NCBI RefSeq assembly: GCF_004210375.1
Contig: NC_134834.1
Span: forward strand, 11,765,857-11,829,856
DNA length: 64,000 nucleotides
Direction: 5' to 3'
Source: Tachypleus tridentatus
Lineage: Eukaryota > Arthropoda > Merostomata > Xiphosura > Limulidae
Below the pieces are notes generated by a model. That model was not told the origin of the DNA. It made no database searches and was given only the letters and a program-made list of their open reading frames with translations. The stretch's first letter is position 1. Each line of letters opens with the position of its first letter. Of the stretch, positions 1 through 12,400 are shown piece by piece. A program made the translations under genes and the position numbers.

Positions 1-424
1 CTGGTATAGGTTAGAGAAAGACTATTTAATTGGATAATAGGATAGTTCCAGTGAATTATGTAGCTCTGATAAACTGCCACACAGAAGATTAGCTGTAAAA
101 ATCACACTGGTATAGGTTAGAGAAAGACTATTTAATTGGATAATAGGATAGTTCCAGTGAATTATGTAGCTCTGATAAACTACCACACAGAAGATTAGCT
201 GTAAAAATCACACTGGTATAGGTTAGAGAAAGACTATTTAATTGGATAATAGGATAGTTCCAGTGAATTATGTAGCTCTGATAAACTACCACACAGAAGA
301 TTAGCTGTAAAACTCACACTGGTATAGGTTAGAGAAAGACTATTTAATTGGATAATAGGATAGTTCCAGTGAATTATGTAGCTCTGATAAACTGCCACAC
401 AGAAGATTAGCTGTAAAAATCACT
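1..424. repeat. 106-bp tandem repeat, 4 copies
   Basis: Four near-identical head-to-tail copies begin at about 1, 107, 213 and 319, each starting CTGGTATAGGTTAGAG. Copies differ by one or two bases. The array starts at the window edge and may continue to the left. No coding sense is seen. Confidence 0.95.
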
Positions 425-521
425 GAGATCTCACAAACTGACTTGGAGCCATTTGTTAGCTGGCCAGATAATACTGAGATCTTACAAACTGTCTTGGAGC
501 CATTTGTAAGCTGGCCAGATA
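424..521. repeat. 50-bp direct duplication
   Basis: Two copies of a segment starting TGAGATCT(C/T)ACAAACTG begin at 424 and 474 and end at GCTGGCCAGATA. It directly abuts the 106-bp array. Confidence 0.85.
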
Positions 522-743
522 TTTGGCAAATTATTTTTCTTTATAATAAATGGAGGATAGTGCACTTAAGTTGTTAAAATGAGGATTCTCTTTATTATAT
601 ATGGAAACTTAGTTAACAGTAAGGCTGGAGAGAGAACCAGTAATGCTGTTGTTAGAATTTCAGGATGTATTTATAAGCATACGGACTACAAGTGAAAAAC
701 AAGTAATCATGAAAATCACCTATTATGAATCACTTAGAATGCT

Positions 744-1190
744 GTGTACTGGTTTGTTCTCCTTAGAGTAAGAAATAATACAGACTTATTGGAAAGAGTT
801 CAAAAAAGGACAATTTTGAGAATTGAAGGGTTATCTCACAAGACAGGTTATGATTTAATATGTTCTCCTAGGAGAAGATGGGTAAGAGATGATCTTATTC
901 AAGTTTACAAGACTATCTCGACAACTAATAAAATAAAAAATCTCAGATTTATTTTTGTAATATTCTGATAACAATAATGACCACAGGACAGAAGTTTCAG
1001 ATTTGGAAAAAAAAAAGACATGCAAGCTAAATTAATTAATCAAATGAGTTACCACAGGTAGTAGTAAAGGCTAGCACTTTAAGGGATTTTAAAACGAAAA
1101 TTATCTATTTTAAACATTTACCTTCCATATGGGTGTGAAAGGACAGCCGTAAAGGGCCTATATGGTCCCTTAAATGAAACCAATTTACTT
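744..1190 (+). mobile_element. CR1/L2-like LINE 3' fragment (decayed)
   Basis: Translation of 785-925 gives LLERVQKRTILRIEGL followed by RRRWVRDDLIQVYKTI. This is the end of the reverse transcriptase of CR1/L2/jockey-type non-LTR retrotransposons (family pattern LLERVQ(K/R)RAT...RRxRGDLIxVYK). The next 200 bases keep a broken trace of the following segment (VVTTxS...FK) with stops. The 3' end, GGACAGCC..GGGCC..GGTCCCT, resembles the end of the larger LINE copy on the minus strand near 51,800, so the two are probably the same family. Nothing upstream of the RT tail is kept, as in ordinary 5' truncation. Confidence 0.75.
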
Positions 1191-1269
1191 ATGGTTTACT
1201 CAGGGTCAGATTTTAGGGCAAAGGTCAAGTGGATATAGTTGCTCTGCACTCTCCCAAGTGAAAGAAAAA

Positions 1270-1458
1270 ATTACACAATGTAACACAAATAACACTATGT
1301 AACACAAGTAACACTATGAAACACAAATAACACTATGAAACAAATTACACAATGTAACACAAATAACACTATGTAACACAAATTACACAATGTAACACAA
1401 ATAACACTATGTAACACAAATAACACTATGTAACACAAATAACACTATGTAACACAAA
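1270..1458. repeat. ~19-bp tandem repeat
   Basis: About nine or ten copies of units around ACACAAATAACACTATGTA, with shorter variants (ACACAAATTACACAATGTA). AC/AT-rich minisatellite. Confidence 0.9.
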
Positions 1459-3244
1459 TTTTGTTCCTGGATAGTATGTGTTATTTGCTTATGTTGTAAA
1501 AGTACAGAAAATGGCCATTATTCCCTTCAAACTTTGGTTTTGTGACCTGGATAATGAAATTTAGAAATTAACCTATTTTCTAGGTAAAAAGGGACAAATT
1601 TGTACATTTTCATTTACATAAGGTCTGAATAAAACAACATATGGATCAAGATTTACATGTATTTATATTAAAGTTGTACAAAAATGTTTAGAAGTGAGTA
1701 GTCTTTCGAAATTAGCGACTGTAATGTAAACACTTTCACGTATCAGCCCCCAAATATAATCTCCCATCATGTTTTCGTTATACGTTCCCAGGTCACAAAA
1801 GCAAAGTTTGAAGAGAAAAATAGGTCTTTCCATTTACTTTAGGCTTAAGTAATTGGTAAATAACACTTTCTGTCCAGGAACAAGAAACAGTAAACATTTT
1901 GTTACATTGCGTAATCAAAGCTGGATGATCCATTGAAAATACATGTATATTTACAACTGTGTCTCAATGACAACAGTGATTTTTAATTTCATTTAAACTT
2001 TTTAACAATTTTTTTATTAACAGATTCTCACAGATTGTTATTTTAGTCCTAAAAGTACTTGTTCTGCCATTTAAATAAAATGCTATTACAAATATTATAT
2101 GTATTTGAATATTATCTACCCATCGCTGGTGTTTCTAAACTGCTCAAAATATAGCTAATGAACACTACTAAACTGTATGACTTATAAAGTTCATTTCTGA
2201 GGCTCTTAAAAATTTTACCCATGTCTCCCCACGTCCTAAATCCAAATTTATAAATTAAATACAAATTAGATTGAAAAAAAAATCATGTAAATTCTAGTTT
2301 ATACATCAAGAATGAACATAAGCATATTGGGTATAATTTCTACAAGATTATAGATTAAAAGAGAGCTGGTTCAAATTTTTGAGATACCAAAAAAAGCCCT
2401 AAGTAACAAGTGACAAAACCCGAAGCAAAAGCAAAAAAATATACAGTGAAAGCTTTTGAAATACATCAACTTACACATTACAAACAACTTTTATAGAATG
2501 TTAATATATCTTATTCAAGTTACTCTATATTACTCGAAAACTAATATTAACTTTCAGTAAAGTTTTAATTATGAATACAAGAATAAAAAAACACCTTGGT
2601 GTGCTTGAAAGGTGCTCAATTTTTTCTTTCGAATTTGTAGTCTAGTAGTACCTCAACTTGCAAAGAAGAAAGTACCAGTAATAACACTTTATATTTTCAG
2701 GCTTTAGAAAATATACTGGCTTCGACTTCTTCAGTCTCTCATGTAAAATGTATTAATAAACATTTCTCAGTAATCGGTTGAGTCAATCCTCTTGTATAAA
2801 GACATACATTGTGTGTACAACATCACAGTTGTATAAACATTCTTATGAATAAGTGTACGCATATTACTTTCACATTAAGAACATTTTACCGCTCGAAGAC
2901 CAATCCGCACGTCTCTTCATAGTGAACATCACACATTTTATTACTCTTTACAGTCAAACTGTCAGAGAAACCCCAGTTCTCCATGAGTTTAATCATGCTT
3001 TTGTCCCAATAGCACCATCTATCCATGTAAATAAAAACTACGACATCGTCACGTCGACTGCAATAGTGTCAGTTTTGAGATTTTGGGAAATCCTTCAATA
3101 TATATTTTTTTTATTAAATAATCATGTATTCTACGACTAAATGCGTTAGAAGGAGTAAAGAAAGACTGGGTAATCAGACTGTACAATTTTTATTTAGATA
3201 AGCACGCTAATAAATGAATTTTACTTGTCACAACAGACAGTTGT
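1459..3244. other. AT-rich intergenic DNA, no gene seen
   Basis: No open frame here has a recognisable domain, and no transposon ends or RNA genes were recognised. The longest open stretch, near 2853-3140, has biased composition and matches nothing I know. Confidence 0.5.
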
Positions 3245-3256
3245 ATTGACTAATGA

Positions 3257-3532
3257 TGGCCTGGCATGGCCGAGCGCGTAAGGCGTGTGACTCGTAATCC
3301 GAGGGTCGCGGGTTCGCGCCCGCGTCGCGCTAAACATGCTCGCCCTCCCAGCCGTGGGGGTGTATAATGTGACGGTCAATCCCACTATTCGTTGGTAAAA
3401 GAGTAGCCCAAGAGTTGGCGGTGGGTGGTGATGACTAGCTGCCTTCCCTCTAGTCTTACACTGCTAAATTAGGGACGGCTAGCACAGATAGCCCTCGAGT
3501 AACTTTGTGCGAAATTCCAAAACAAACAAACA
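3257..3532 (+). mobile_element. tRNA-derived SINE, full length
   Basis: The head is tRNA-like, with an A-box-like TGGCCGAGCGCGT and a B-box-like GGTTCGCGCCC. A conserved body follows (CCACTATTCGTTGGTAAAAG, GTAGCCCAAGAGTTGGCGG), then a tail with CACAGATAGCCCTCGAGTAA, CTTTGTGCGAAATTCC and an (AAAC)n end. It is flanked by a perfect 12-bp target duplication, ATTGACTAATGA, at 3245-3256 and 3533-3544, so insertion was probably recent. The anticodon region (CTCGTAA) suggests a tRNA-Thr(CGT)-like source. I recall this family from horseshoe crab sequence. Confidence 0.93.
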
Positions 3533-3885
3533 ATTGACTAATGAGTTAAATCTGAAATTGTTCTAACTTCAGAATCACAAACAAGAGTAAGTGATAAATA
3601 CATTCTCTTCCAGACTAGATCTATGGAAATCGTGTTCCAGCCCGAAATAAATCTCACGTTACTCAATTAACTCGTTAACATTAGTTTTATCCAGAGAGAC
3701 AATAACGAAAACTATAACCTCAAAAGATTGACTGATTGTCAATAGAAAACGTAATTCTTTAACTATGCATACTACGATGATTTTTACAGCAGCTATTTTT
3801 CCAGTGAAATAGAAAAAGTGCTACTCCAGGAGAATGACTCAGAACAATAGGTAGAAAAGGAAAAAGAAATTAGTTTCCCGCTTGG

Positions 3886-4161
3886 TTTGTTTTTGTTTGT
3901 TTGGGAATTTCGCACAAAGCTACACCAGAGCTATCTGCGCTAGCCGTCCCTAATTTAGCAGTGTAAGACTAAAAAGAAGGCAGTTAGTTATCATCACCCA
4001 CCGCCAACTCTTGGGCTACTCTTTTACCAACGAATAGTGGCATTGACCGTCACAATATACACCCCCACGGGGAGGGCGAGCATGTTTAGCGCGACGCGGG
4101 CGCGAACCTGCGACCCACGGATTACGAGTCGCACGCCTTACGCGCTTGGCCATGCCAGGTC
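3886..4161 (-). mobile_element. tRNA-derived SINE, full length
   Basis: Same family as the copy at 3257-3532, on the opposite strand. It is flanked by an 11-bp target duplication, TTCCCGCTTGG, at 3875-3885 and 4162-4172. The two copies face each other about 350 bp apart and could pair in a transcript. Confidence 0.92.
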
Positions 4162-4422
4162 TTCCCGCTTGGCCAACGTGTTTTGTCAAAACTGCACACA
4201 CATGCAGATATAACAAATTCTCAAAAAAAAAAAATAATAACACAAGAAGTTATAAAATACGTCATGTGTTTTATGTCATAATAGTAGGTTTTGTATGTAG
4301 GTGTGTAAATAAAGCTAAATCTAACTAAATCATGTGTAAATATAATACAAAATTATCGTTAATTTGTCATTAGGAAAATCTACAGAACAGTGTAAAACCT
4401 ATCGTTCGAGAAATGACACACT

Positions 4423-4700
4423 GGGTTTGGTATGGCCAGGTGGTTAAGGCACTCGACTCTCAATTTGAGGGGCGCGGGTTCGAATCCCTGTCGCACCAAA
4501 TATGCTTGCCCTTTCAGCCGTGTGGGCGTTATAATGTGACGGTCAATCCCACTATTCGTTGGTAAAAGAGTAGCCCAAGAGTTGGCGGTGGGTGGTGATG
4601 ACTAACTGCCTTGCCTCTAGTTTTACACTGCTAAATTAGGGACGGCTAGCGCAGATAGTTCTTGTGTAGCTTTGCGCGAAATTTAAAAACAAAACAAACC
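4423..4700 (+). mobile_element. tRNA-derived SINE
   Basis: Same body as the two copies just upstream. The head is a divergent subfamily, with GGTTAAGGCACTCGACT and B box GGTTCGAATCC. The tail ends in AAAACAAAACAAACC. No clear target duplication is seen. Confidence 0.88.
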
Positions 4701-6298
4701 ATATATGATACGCAAATATTTAAATTTAAAATTTATTATCCAGTGAAGAATGTCTAATGTATCCATATTAATTATTACTACCCACGTGACTGACCATTCT
4801 CATTCAAACACAGGATAGACTATTTTCTCGAGATAGCGATATATTCTAGTATTGGTGGACATGGGTTGTGAACATTCGTGTGCAACATACAACTATACCT
4901 CCATGAATATAATTGATGTGACCTCAATAGAATGACTAAAAACAAATGTAGCTAGATTGAAATCGGATTAATGATTTTTTTTACCTCGTGTTTTGCAAAA
5001 TCTGTAGAGACTTAGAATAAACGAAAAATTTTGAAAACAGTTGTCCTTAGTATGAGAAGGTAAAGAACACGCATATTATTGCATACAAAAATTAACCTAA
5101 TCTAACCCATACTCATCGCTAAATTAGCCTAATCTAGCCCATGCTCATTGCTAAATTGTATTGAAAAATTCTACGTTAAAATAAGAAGGCATAAAATGTA
5201 TATGATATGCGTACATACTACACCAAACTTAACAAATCTCCAACCTCCAGACACCTACTCACTCTTTATTGGTCTATCAGAAAAAGACAAAGAGACCCGC
5301 AAATTTATTATTTAACCTTCTTTAACTCCTTAAAGAAAAGCTTGTTACCGGTTTTTTTTATCCGAGTGTTAGTTAAAGAAAAAAATAAAGATGTAGGTTT
5401 TTTAATATTGGATTTATTTTTACATTTGCGCAAATTTCTAAATGGGAATTTGGGATTTATATAAATTATTCTTTCAGATTTTGACGCGGATATTTGTTAA
5501 ATAAATAAAATATCTTAACATATGCAACATAAATTTTCTGTTTCTTCTCGTTTCCATGATACCTGTCGGTTTGCTTTAATCAGATTAATCAAATTAACTT
5601 GATAGGTGGCGGAATTTCACATGCGCATTACAGAGTTTCGTCGAAAACGTAACAGCTGTACTTCGTTAAAATTAGTTTTATCTTTTTTTCGCATTATATT
5701 CATTACCAATACCTGTAAAATAAAAATACGTTTATTTTTCTGTAAATATATGTTTTTTAAACGACTGTCATTCGTTTGTATAAATATTTCGATATCGTTG
5801 TTGTACACGACTGTGATAAATAATTTATATTTAAAATACTATAAGTATTACTATCTAGAAATCGTTAGTTGTACTGCGGCCTAGGAGTTATTTGTTTTAT
5901 CGAGAGACTGTGCTTAACTATTTTGAGTAATTATTTGTAAGTGCACACTGTTATTCGATAATGCACGTCTAATGGCTAATCGTGCTTTATTCGTAATAGT
6001 GTGCAAAGTACGATTGCCAAACGTAGATAATCGACTGTTTTAACTAGTGTTATTAACCCTTGTTACGTATGTTAGCGAAAACGTCACGTAGATGGTACAG
6101 ATGATTTCTTCATGGTTATCAACGTATGGTAGAATCACGCGTCTCAGAGTTTTTGCGTTTTAAGTAATAACGTCATAATTGGTGAATATTTTTAGTAAAA
6201 GCTATCAATAACAGGTACAAAATACGATTCCTTTTTTTTCTGTCATTTTAATCCAGCAAAGTTAGAGGGGCAAAGTGATGTAAGTTGTGATAAAAAAT
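4701..6298. other. 5' flank of fwe, possible 5' UTR intron end
   Basis: AT-rich, with no recognised promoter element. A pyrimidine run followed by TAATCCAG ends at 6256, 42 bases before the fwe start codon. This is a plausible 3' splice site, so a non-coding first exon may lie further upstream; a weak donor-like TTTGTAAGTG lies near 5938. The transcription start cannot be placed from sequence alone. Confidence 0.35.
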
Positions 6299-6401
6299 AT
6301 GAATAACCAAGAACAAAATACCGTAAAGAAGGATACGTTAGACGATGCTCCATGGTGGCTCAAATATTTTACACGATTTTTGGGCTCGGTTAGTTCACTT
6401 G
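6299..6401 (+). CDS. fwe: fwe coding exon 1
   Basis: Residues 1-34 and the first base of codon 35. ATG at 6299 is chosen because it leads directly into the Flower N-terminal motif PWWLKY. The donor is CTTG|GTAAGA. Confidence 0.88.
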
Positions 6402-9400
6402 GTAAGATGGATGTATATATATTTTCATAATATTTGTCAAGTTATTTAAAAAAAATTAATAGTGTACACAGTGTATAAATAATTTTGTGTTTTGCTATAT
6501 GTTGTACATTTTTTTTCCCATATATACATAATTTATACGTCGTTCAAATTATACGTAGAATTATATTAGCCACTCCGTAGACTGAGAATGTAATGTACAC
6601 AGTCTGTAAGAAAATAATAACGTATGGTTTAGAGTTTAGTACGTCGGACATTTTGTTTTTAATTATAAATATATACGTATGCCCAATATTCAGCAATATT
6701 AAATGATATATTGTACACCTTGTTAAAAATCATATACAGTGCATTTTACTGAAATTATATCACATATACTGCACAACATCTTGATGTCATACCGACCTTT
6801 TTGATGAAACTGAAAATAAATTGTGTTAATTTTCAAACTATTACAGAAGTTTATTATACAGTACAATATACGATAATAGCCATTAAAAACCTCCATGTAG
6901 CATACACGTTAAAATATGCTACTGGATGGAATACAAATTGGATAACTGTAGTGTATCGTATATGAGTTATAAGTGAGTAGTTTCTCACATCTTCAGATGA
7001 AATAAACCTGCTAGTTTCTTAATATTGTATTCAAACATTTTTTAAAAAATCTACTTTCAAAAACTTTGATATTCTACACTATGAAATTCAAATACTTGGT
7101 TTCAGCTTGTCATAAAGAATGCTACTTGGTGGTTAGGGCTCTTGACTCGCTATAAGACGGCATGGGGGTTACAATATAACAATCGATCCCACTTTTTGTT
7201 TTCAAGAGTTGATTTTGGGTGGTGTTGACTAGCTAACTTCCCTCTAGCCTATCACTTCTAAATTACGAAAGGCTAACACAGATAGTCCTAGAGTAGCTCT
7301 TTGTGAAATTCAAAATCAAATCCCATCATAAAGACAATAATTGTTCATAGGTTTGTAGAGATAGATATTTTTCCTTTGCTTACTTATTTTACTTTTAGTA
7401 GCTATGAAACGTATTACCTTCCTGCTGTACAGCTGAGAAAATAATGTTTAATTTGTTCAAGGTTTTTGTACAGCCATGTATACTGCTGTTGTCTTGTAAT
7501 TTTTTTAAAATTAAATAAATGTTTAATTTAAATAACTACTAACCATTGTTCAGTGCATTTGAGGCTTGTTACTGAGATGCTTATATTTTTAGGGAATACA
7601 GGCTGTCAAATGACTGTTTATAGAAATGAACTACTGTTAAGAATATGTAAATATTCATTGCTAAGCTGCCTACGTTTTTTGCCCTCCCAGTAGCATGGTG
7701 TTATGTCTGCAGACGTACAGTGCTAGAACCCAGGTTTAGATACCCATGTTGGACAGAACACAGGTAGCTCAGCGTGTAGCTTTGTGCTTATTAACTTCAA
7801 ACAGAATTGTCTCTTGCTACGTTTTTAAGTTGCGTCTTCAGACGAACATCTGTGGGAATGTAGATTAACAATTTATTAATTGGATTTGTGAGTTTTTCAG
7901 TTTCTGAGTTTAATTCAGATAATACAAGATCTCATCACTGAAAGTTTTAGCCTCTAATAACACATTTCAAATAATATTAATTGGTCACACACCACGTAAG
8001 TGGCTGTAACATTCACAGAACAGGTGTTAGACCTATCCCTTTGTATGACTGTTACAAAGTTGGAACAGTTTTAACCAGTTGGTTTGTTCTTAATAAATAT
8101 GAGCAAAACAAAAAAAATCTATGGTTATTTAAGACTGTTTCTAAAACCGTGGTACCTGCTTGATAAGTGTATATTTTGATGCAGTATTTATCTGAAAAGA
8201 GTTAAAAGTGTTGTGTAATTTTTTATTGTTTAGTTAGTATGAACTGAGAATTATTGTGTAAATTGTGATTACTGAGTTTGTTATCATACAAACTTTACAG
8301 TATTGTTATATTTTAAATGTTTGCTAGATGGAACTATTAATAAAGAATCTAGTAATTGTGATGAATATCAAGTGATAAGCTTATACGTATAGAAATATAT
8401 AAGAATAGAGAGTAATTATTTCAGTGAATTATTTGTTGAAAAGTTGAGTAGGAGGTTCCAGTTCTGTAAGTTAATTCTTAAGTTATTCAACATTTCTTAT
8501 CAATCAAAGAAATTTCTTTTAAAATCAATTAGTATATAGGCCTAAAGTAGTTTGAAGTTTATATCGTAAAAAGTTTGTAACCTTAGGCCTACAGTTTGCA
8601 TCAAAGTGAACATAGTCTCTGATGTAATTTTATTGAATAAATAAATTAATTTGTTACCATTGCATGGTCTTAACTGTGAACTATTTTCACCAAATAATTC
8701 AAAAGAACTTGCCCAATGATAGAACATGTTAGAACTATTGGCAAAAAGAAACAACCTGTGGCTAAAAAAATCTAGTTTTGTTTTCGCTACAGTGGCGAAA
8801 GATGATAATTTTTCGGTCTTGGATGGTTTTCCTTTATTTATTCTGCTTAAGTTTCTTCAGTCTTAACAGCTTTCATGGTTTTTATCGCCATCCATGCTGT
8901 TAATGATGACAAATGATCAGAGGCGCTCCCCAGCGAGTTGAAGAGACAAGAAATGTCTTTTAAAAACTACCACTGACTGTAATATATATTTTCTTTATAT
9001 ATGTATTTTTATGATTTCAGGGATATGACAACTAACAAATTAAATTTTTAAAAATTATTACTCAGCTGTGCTAATGATTTCTTTTATTTTCATTTCTTAT
9101 GCTACATGTTTGATTCTGCCAGTGGTAAACAAACAGTAATCAGAGAAAACCTGACTTTCATCAAACCAACATATGGTCTGTACAAAAGTGGAAATCCCAA
9201 GTTTCATTTGACATGTGTTTGAATTTAAATCATGATAACTCCTAGATCAGATAAAAAGATGTCTAAACAGTTAGATATATAAATTTTTTTTCAAAAGAAG
9301 ATCGAAGCAAGAACATTAACTGATGGTGGGAAATCCACTTCCAAAAGAAAAGACAGCTCTGAAGAAACTGAAACTTGCAGCAGTGATCAGACTGTCGGTG

Positions 9401-12400
9401 TGAAAAAAATGTATACCCGAGATTTTCACAGAGTTGTTAAGGAAACTTGGTTTTCACAGTTTCCTTGGCTGGAACATGTTTCCCAACAAAATACATTTCA
9501 TTGCAAATTATGCAGGGACAACAAGAAGACAAATATTTATGTTACCACTGGGAAAACTGCTACTAAGCCTAAAAAAGATGACTTAGTGAAACATGCACGG
9601 TCAGAAGATCATTGCAGTGCAGTAGCATCACAAGTTTTGAAGAAGGACAATGCAACTGCTGCTGTGAATATGTATGTGGGGTGTAAGGGTGGCATTCAGG
9701 CATAGGTGGCGAAATTACTTGTACAAACAAAGGAAGCCATCCCAACTGTGAAGTTTCATTCCCTCCTTTCACTACAAGTATTCAGTGTAAGAATATTCAT
9801 TCTAGTATTAATAAGATACTTTCTGTTTTCTACAGTATTTTCTTAAAACAAAAGGCAATTTGATTTTCTAAAAGTGAAGCATTTTGAAAATATCTATCAA
9901 AAATTAAGTAGCTAGCCAACTCTTCCGAATATCTTTTATTTACTTAAATTACTTTAATTGGTGGTTTTATTTCAAAACACAAGTTTTTATATATTTTTTA
10001 ACAGAGAGTGACCTCTCTAAAGAAACTACAGACTCAGTCACAAAGTGGAACAGAGAGCTTCACATACACCCACAGCCAGTTTCTGGATGATATGTACAGT
10101 GCCCTAAATCATGTAGTTCACGATGAAATACAGGCAGACTTTCGGGCTTTGCCTTTCCCATTTTTTGCTCTTGAAGCAGATGAAGCAACTGATGCAGGAA
10201 ACACCTCTATACTGATAATTTATATCAGGTATCATTCATCATTAGGTGAGGTTACAAGTCGGTTCCTTGCTGTGAGTGAGCTGACCAACACTGGGGCTGA
10301 TTCTATCTACAATACAATGTGCTCAGTCATGGCACATCGAGGATTGTTTGATGTTGACTTGACTGGACTTGCAACTGATTGTGCAAATGTCATGGTGGGA
10401 ATAAAACAGGTGTTGCTACAAAATTTAAGGAGAAATGCCTCTGGATAATAACAAGCCATTGTTTGCACAGCAAACCAGGTGCATACCTTGTGAAGTACAT
10501 TTCAGTTTTGAACCAGTTTGCAAAAAGCCTGAAATATTCTACCAAGTTGTGTCGGGTTCTGGAAGAGACCAAAGCATTGCATGGAGAGAAAAGCAACAAA
10601 ACCAAGCAAGTGTTCTTCACATGATGGCTCTCTTTTAATGATTCCGTCCAAGCACTAGTCAACTGTATTGCATCTGTGATAAGCTGCCTGCAGGTTTTAG
10701 CAATGGAATGTGGTACTCCAGGCCGAGCCTTGCTACATGGTCTAGTCCAGCAAATGTCATGTTACAGCTTTGTCATGATGACACATGACACTGTCAGCAT
10801 TCTTGGACTTTTGTGAAGATTTCAGTTGCTGGTCCTTATACACAGACTGCACTGAAGGAACTCCCACAAGCTCCTGATGCCAGTGGTTATACTTCTTACA
10901 GAGGCCATGACATCAAAGATATTGATAAACAATGTGAAAAGTACAGATCAGCTGCTGAGACATTTGTTGAAGAGGTGGTCACAAGACTACAAGTGGCATT
11001 CCCAGACACTAACATCATGCCAATTTTTTCAATATTTAGCCCATGTCACAGCAAAGCAGTATCTGATGAGGATGATCTGAAGAAACTCATCCAGCACTTT
11101 TCTCCTTTCATCAATGAGGATGAGGCACTGACTGGATGGCTCTTACTAAGGAACATAATGGAACAGGATGCTCACAAAAACAGAAACATCAAGAGCTTCT
11201 ACAAGGAATACATCCACCAGACTTTTCCAAATCTGTCTCAGCTTGCAGGAATTGGATTAATAATTCCAGTTACGTCTGTTGGCTGTGAGTGGGGGAATTA
11301 GCAGGTACAACAGCATCAAAACAGATGCCAGGAGCAGTCTGTCTGTGGCCAAGACAGAAATGTTACTGAACTTATCCATGGAGTCCAAACCTTTAGATCA
11401 TTTTAACTTTGACTCTGCATTCAGATACTGGGTCACTCATAAAGACAGGTGTGGGTACCATTCCCTGTTGAAGAAATGTGCTTCAGAACCTCAGGTGTCC
11501 ACTTCTACCACATCTTCTGTTGAGAATGATTTGGCTGAAGAGCTGCCATTGGATTTATATACTTACTAGTCATGCTACCATATTCTAGTCTTAAGTCATT
11601 GTTTTGTTTCTGTGTTATTTTGAGAAATGTATCTTTATTTTCCTCTTTATCATGTTTATTTTCTTTCTTTTGGTGGGGAAGATTGCTGGAGAATAAAAAA
11701 ATAAAACTTAATGTCTTGTAGATTTTCACATAATTACAACAATTTGTTACTGGATGGAATTGATGCATATTAAAAGTCACACACTACACAGTTTTTGGCG
11801 ACCTAAAATTGTGGCTAAACAACTGTCACTGTGGCTAAAAGAAAATTACTTTGTTTAGCCACAGTGGTTAAGAGAGTTATTTTTGTAGTGGAAGCCCAGA
11901 ATATGTTTCAAATTGTTTGCTACAGTATTCCACAGCATACAGTTAATAACATAAAATGGATGTTAATAAAGTGAAAAAAACAGACTTGATAAATTGAAAG
12001 ATCAAACCAAATTTAGAGATAACATATTTTTAGTAACCAGAAAAACATTAATATTTTTAAACAAGTTTGAAGAACCTTCCATTGTATTACTAAATCCAAA
12101 ATACTGTCCTTATGCAAAGGAATTTGTAGATTAGGTTTCATATTCCTTTCTCCACTCTTGTCAGTGATAGTTACAACAACTAATATTATTTGATTTAAAC
12201 ATAGTCATTTACTTAGCAGTATTAAACCTAAACATCTTTAGGTTCTGTTGGAATAGCTAAGCTAAGACTAAATTAGACCTCTGTGTGAGGTTCTCTTCAC
12301 TGAATTCACATATTGTGAAAAAAGAAACTTAAGTGAATAATATTCAGTCTGTGGGATACTAGTGAATAATTCATTGCTATAGTGTGTCACATTCTTGGTG

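Noticed and set aside
2853-3140. A 95-codon plus-strand frame upstream of fwe
   Set aside because: No recognisable domain and biased AT-rich composition; no support as a gene.
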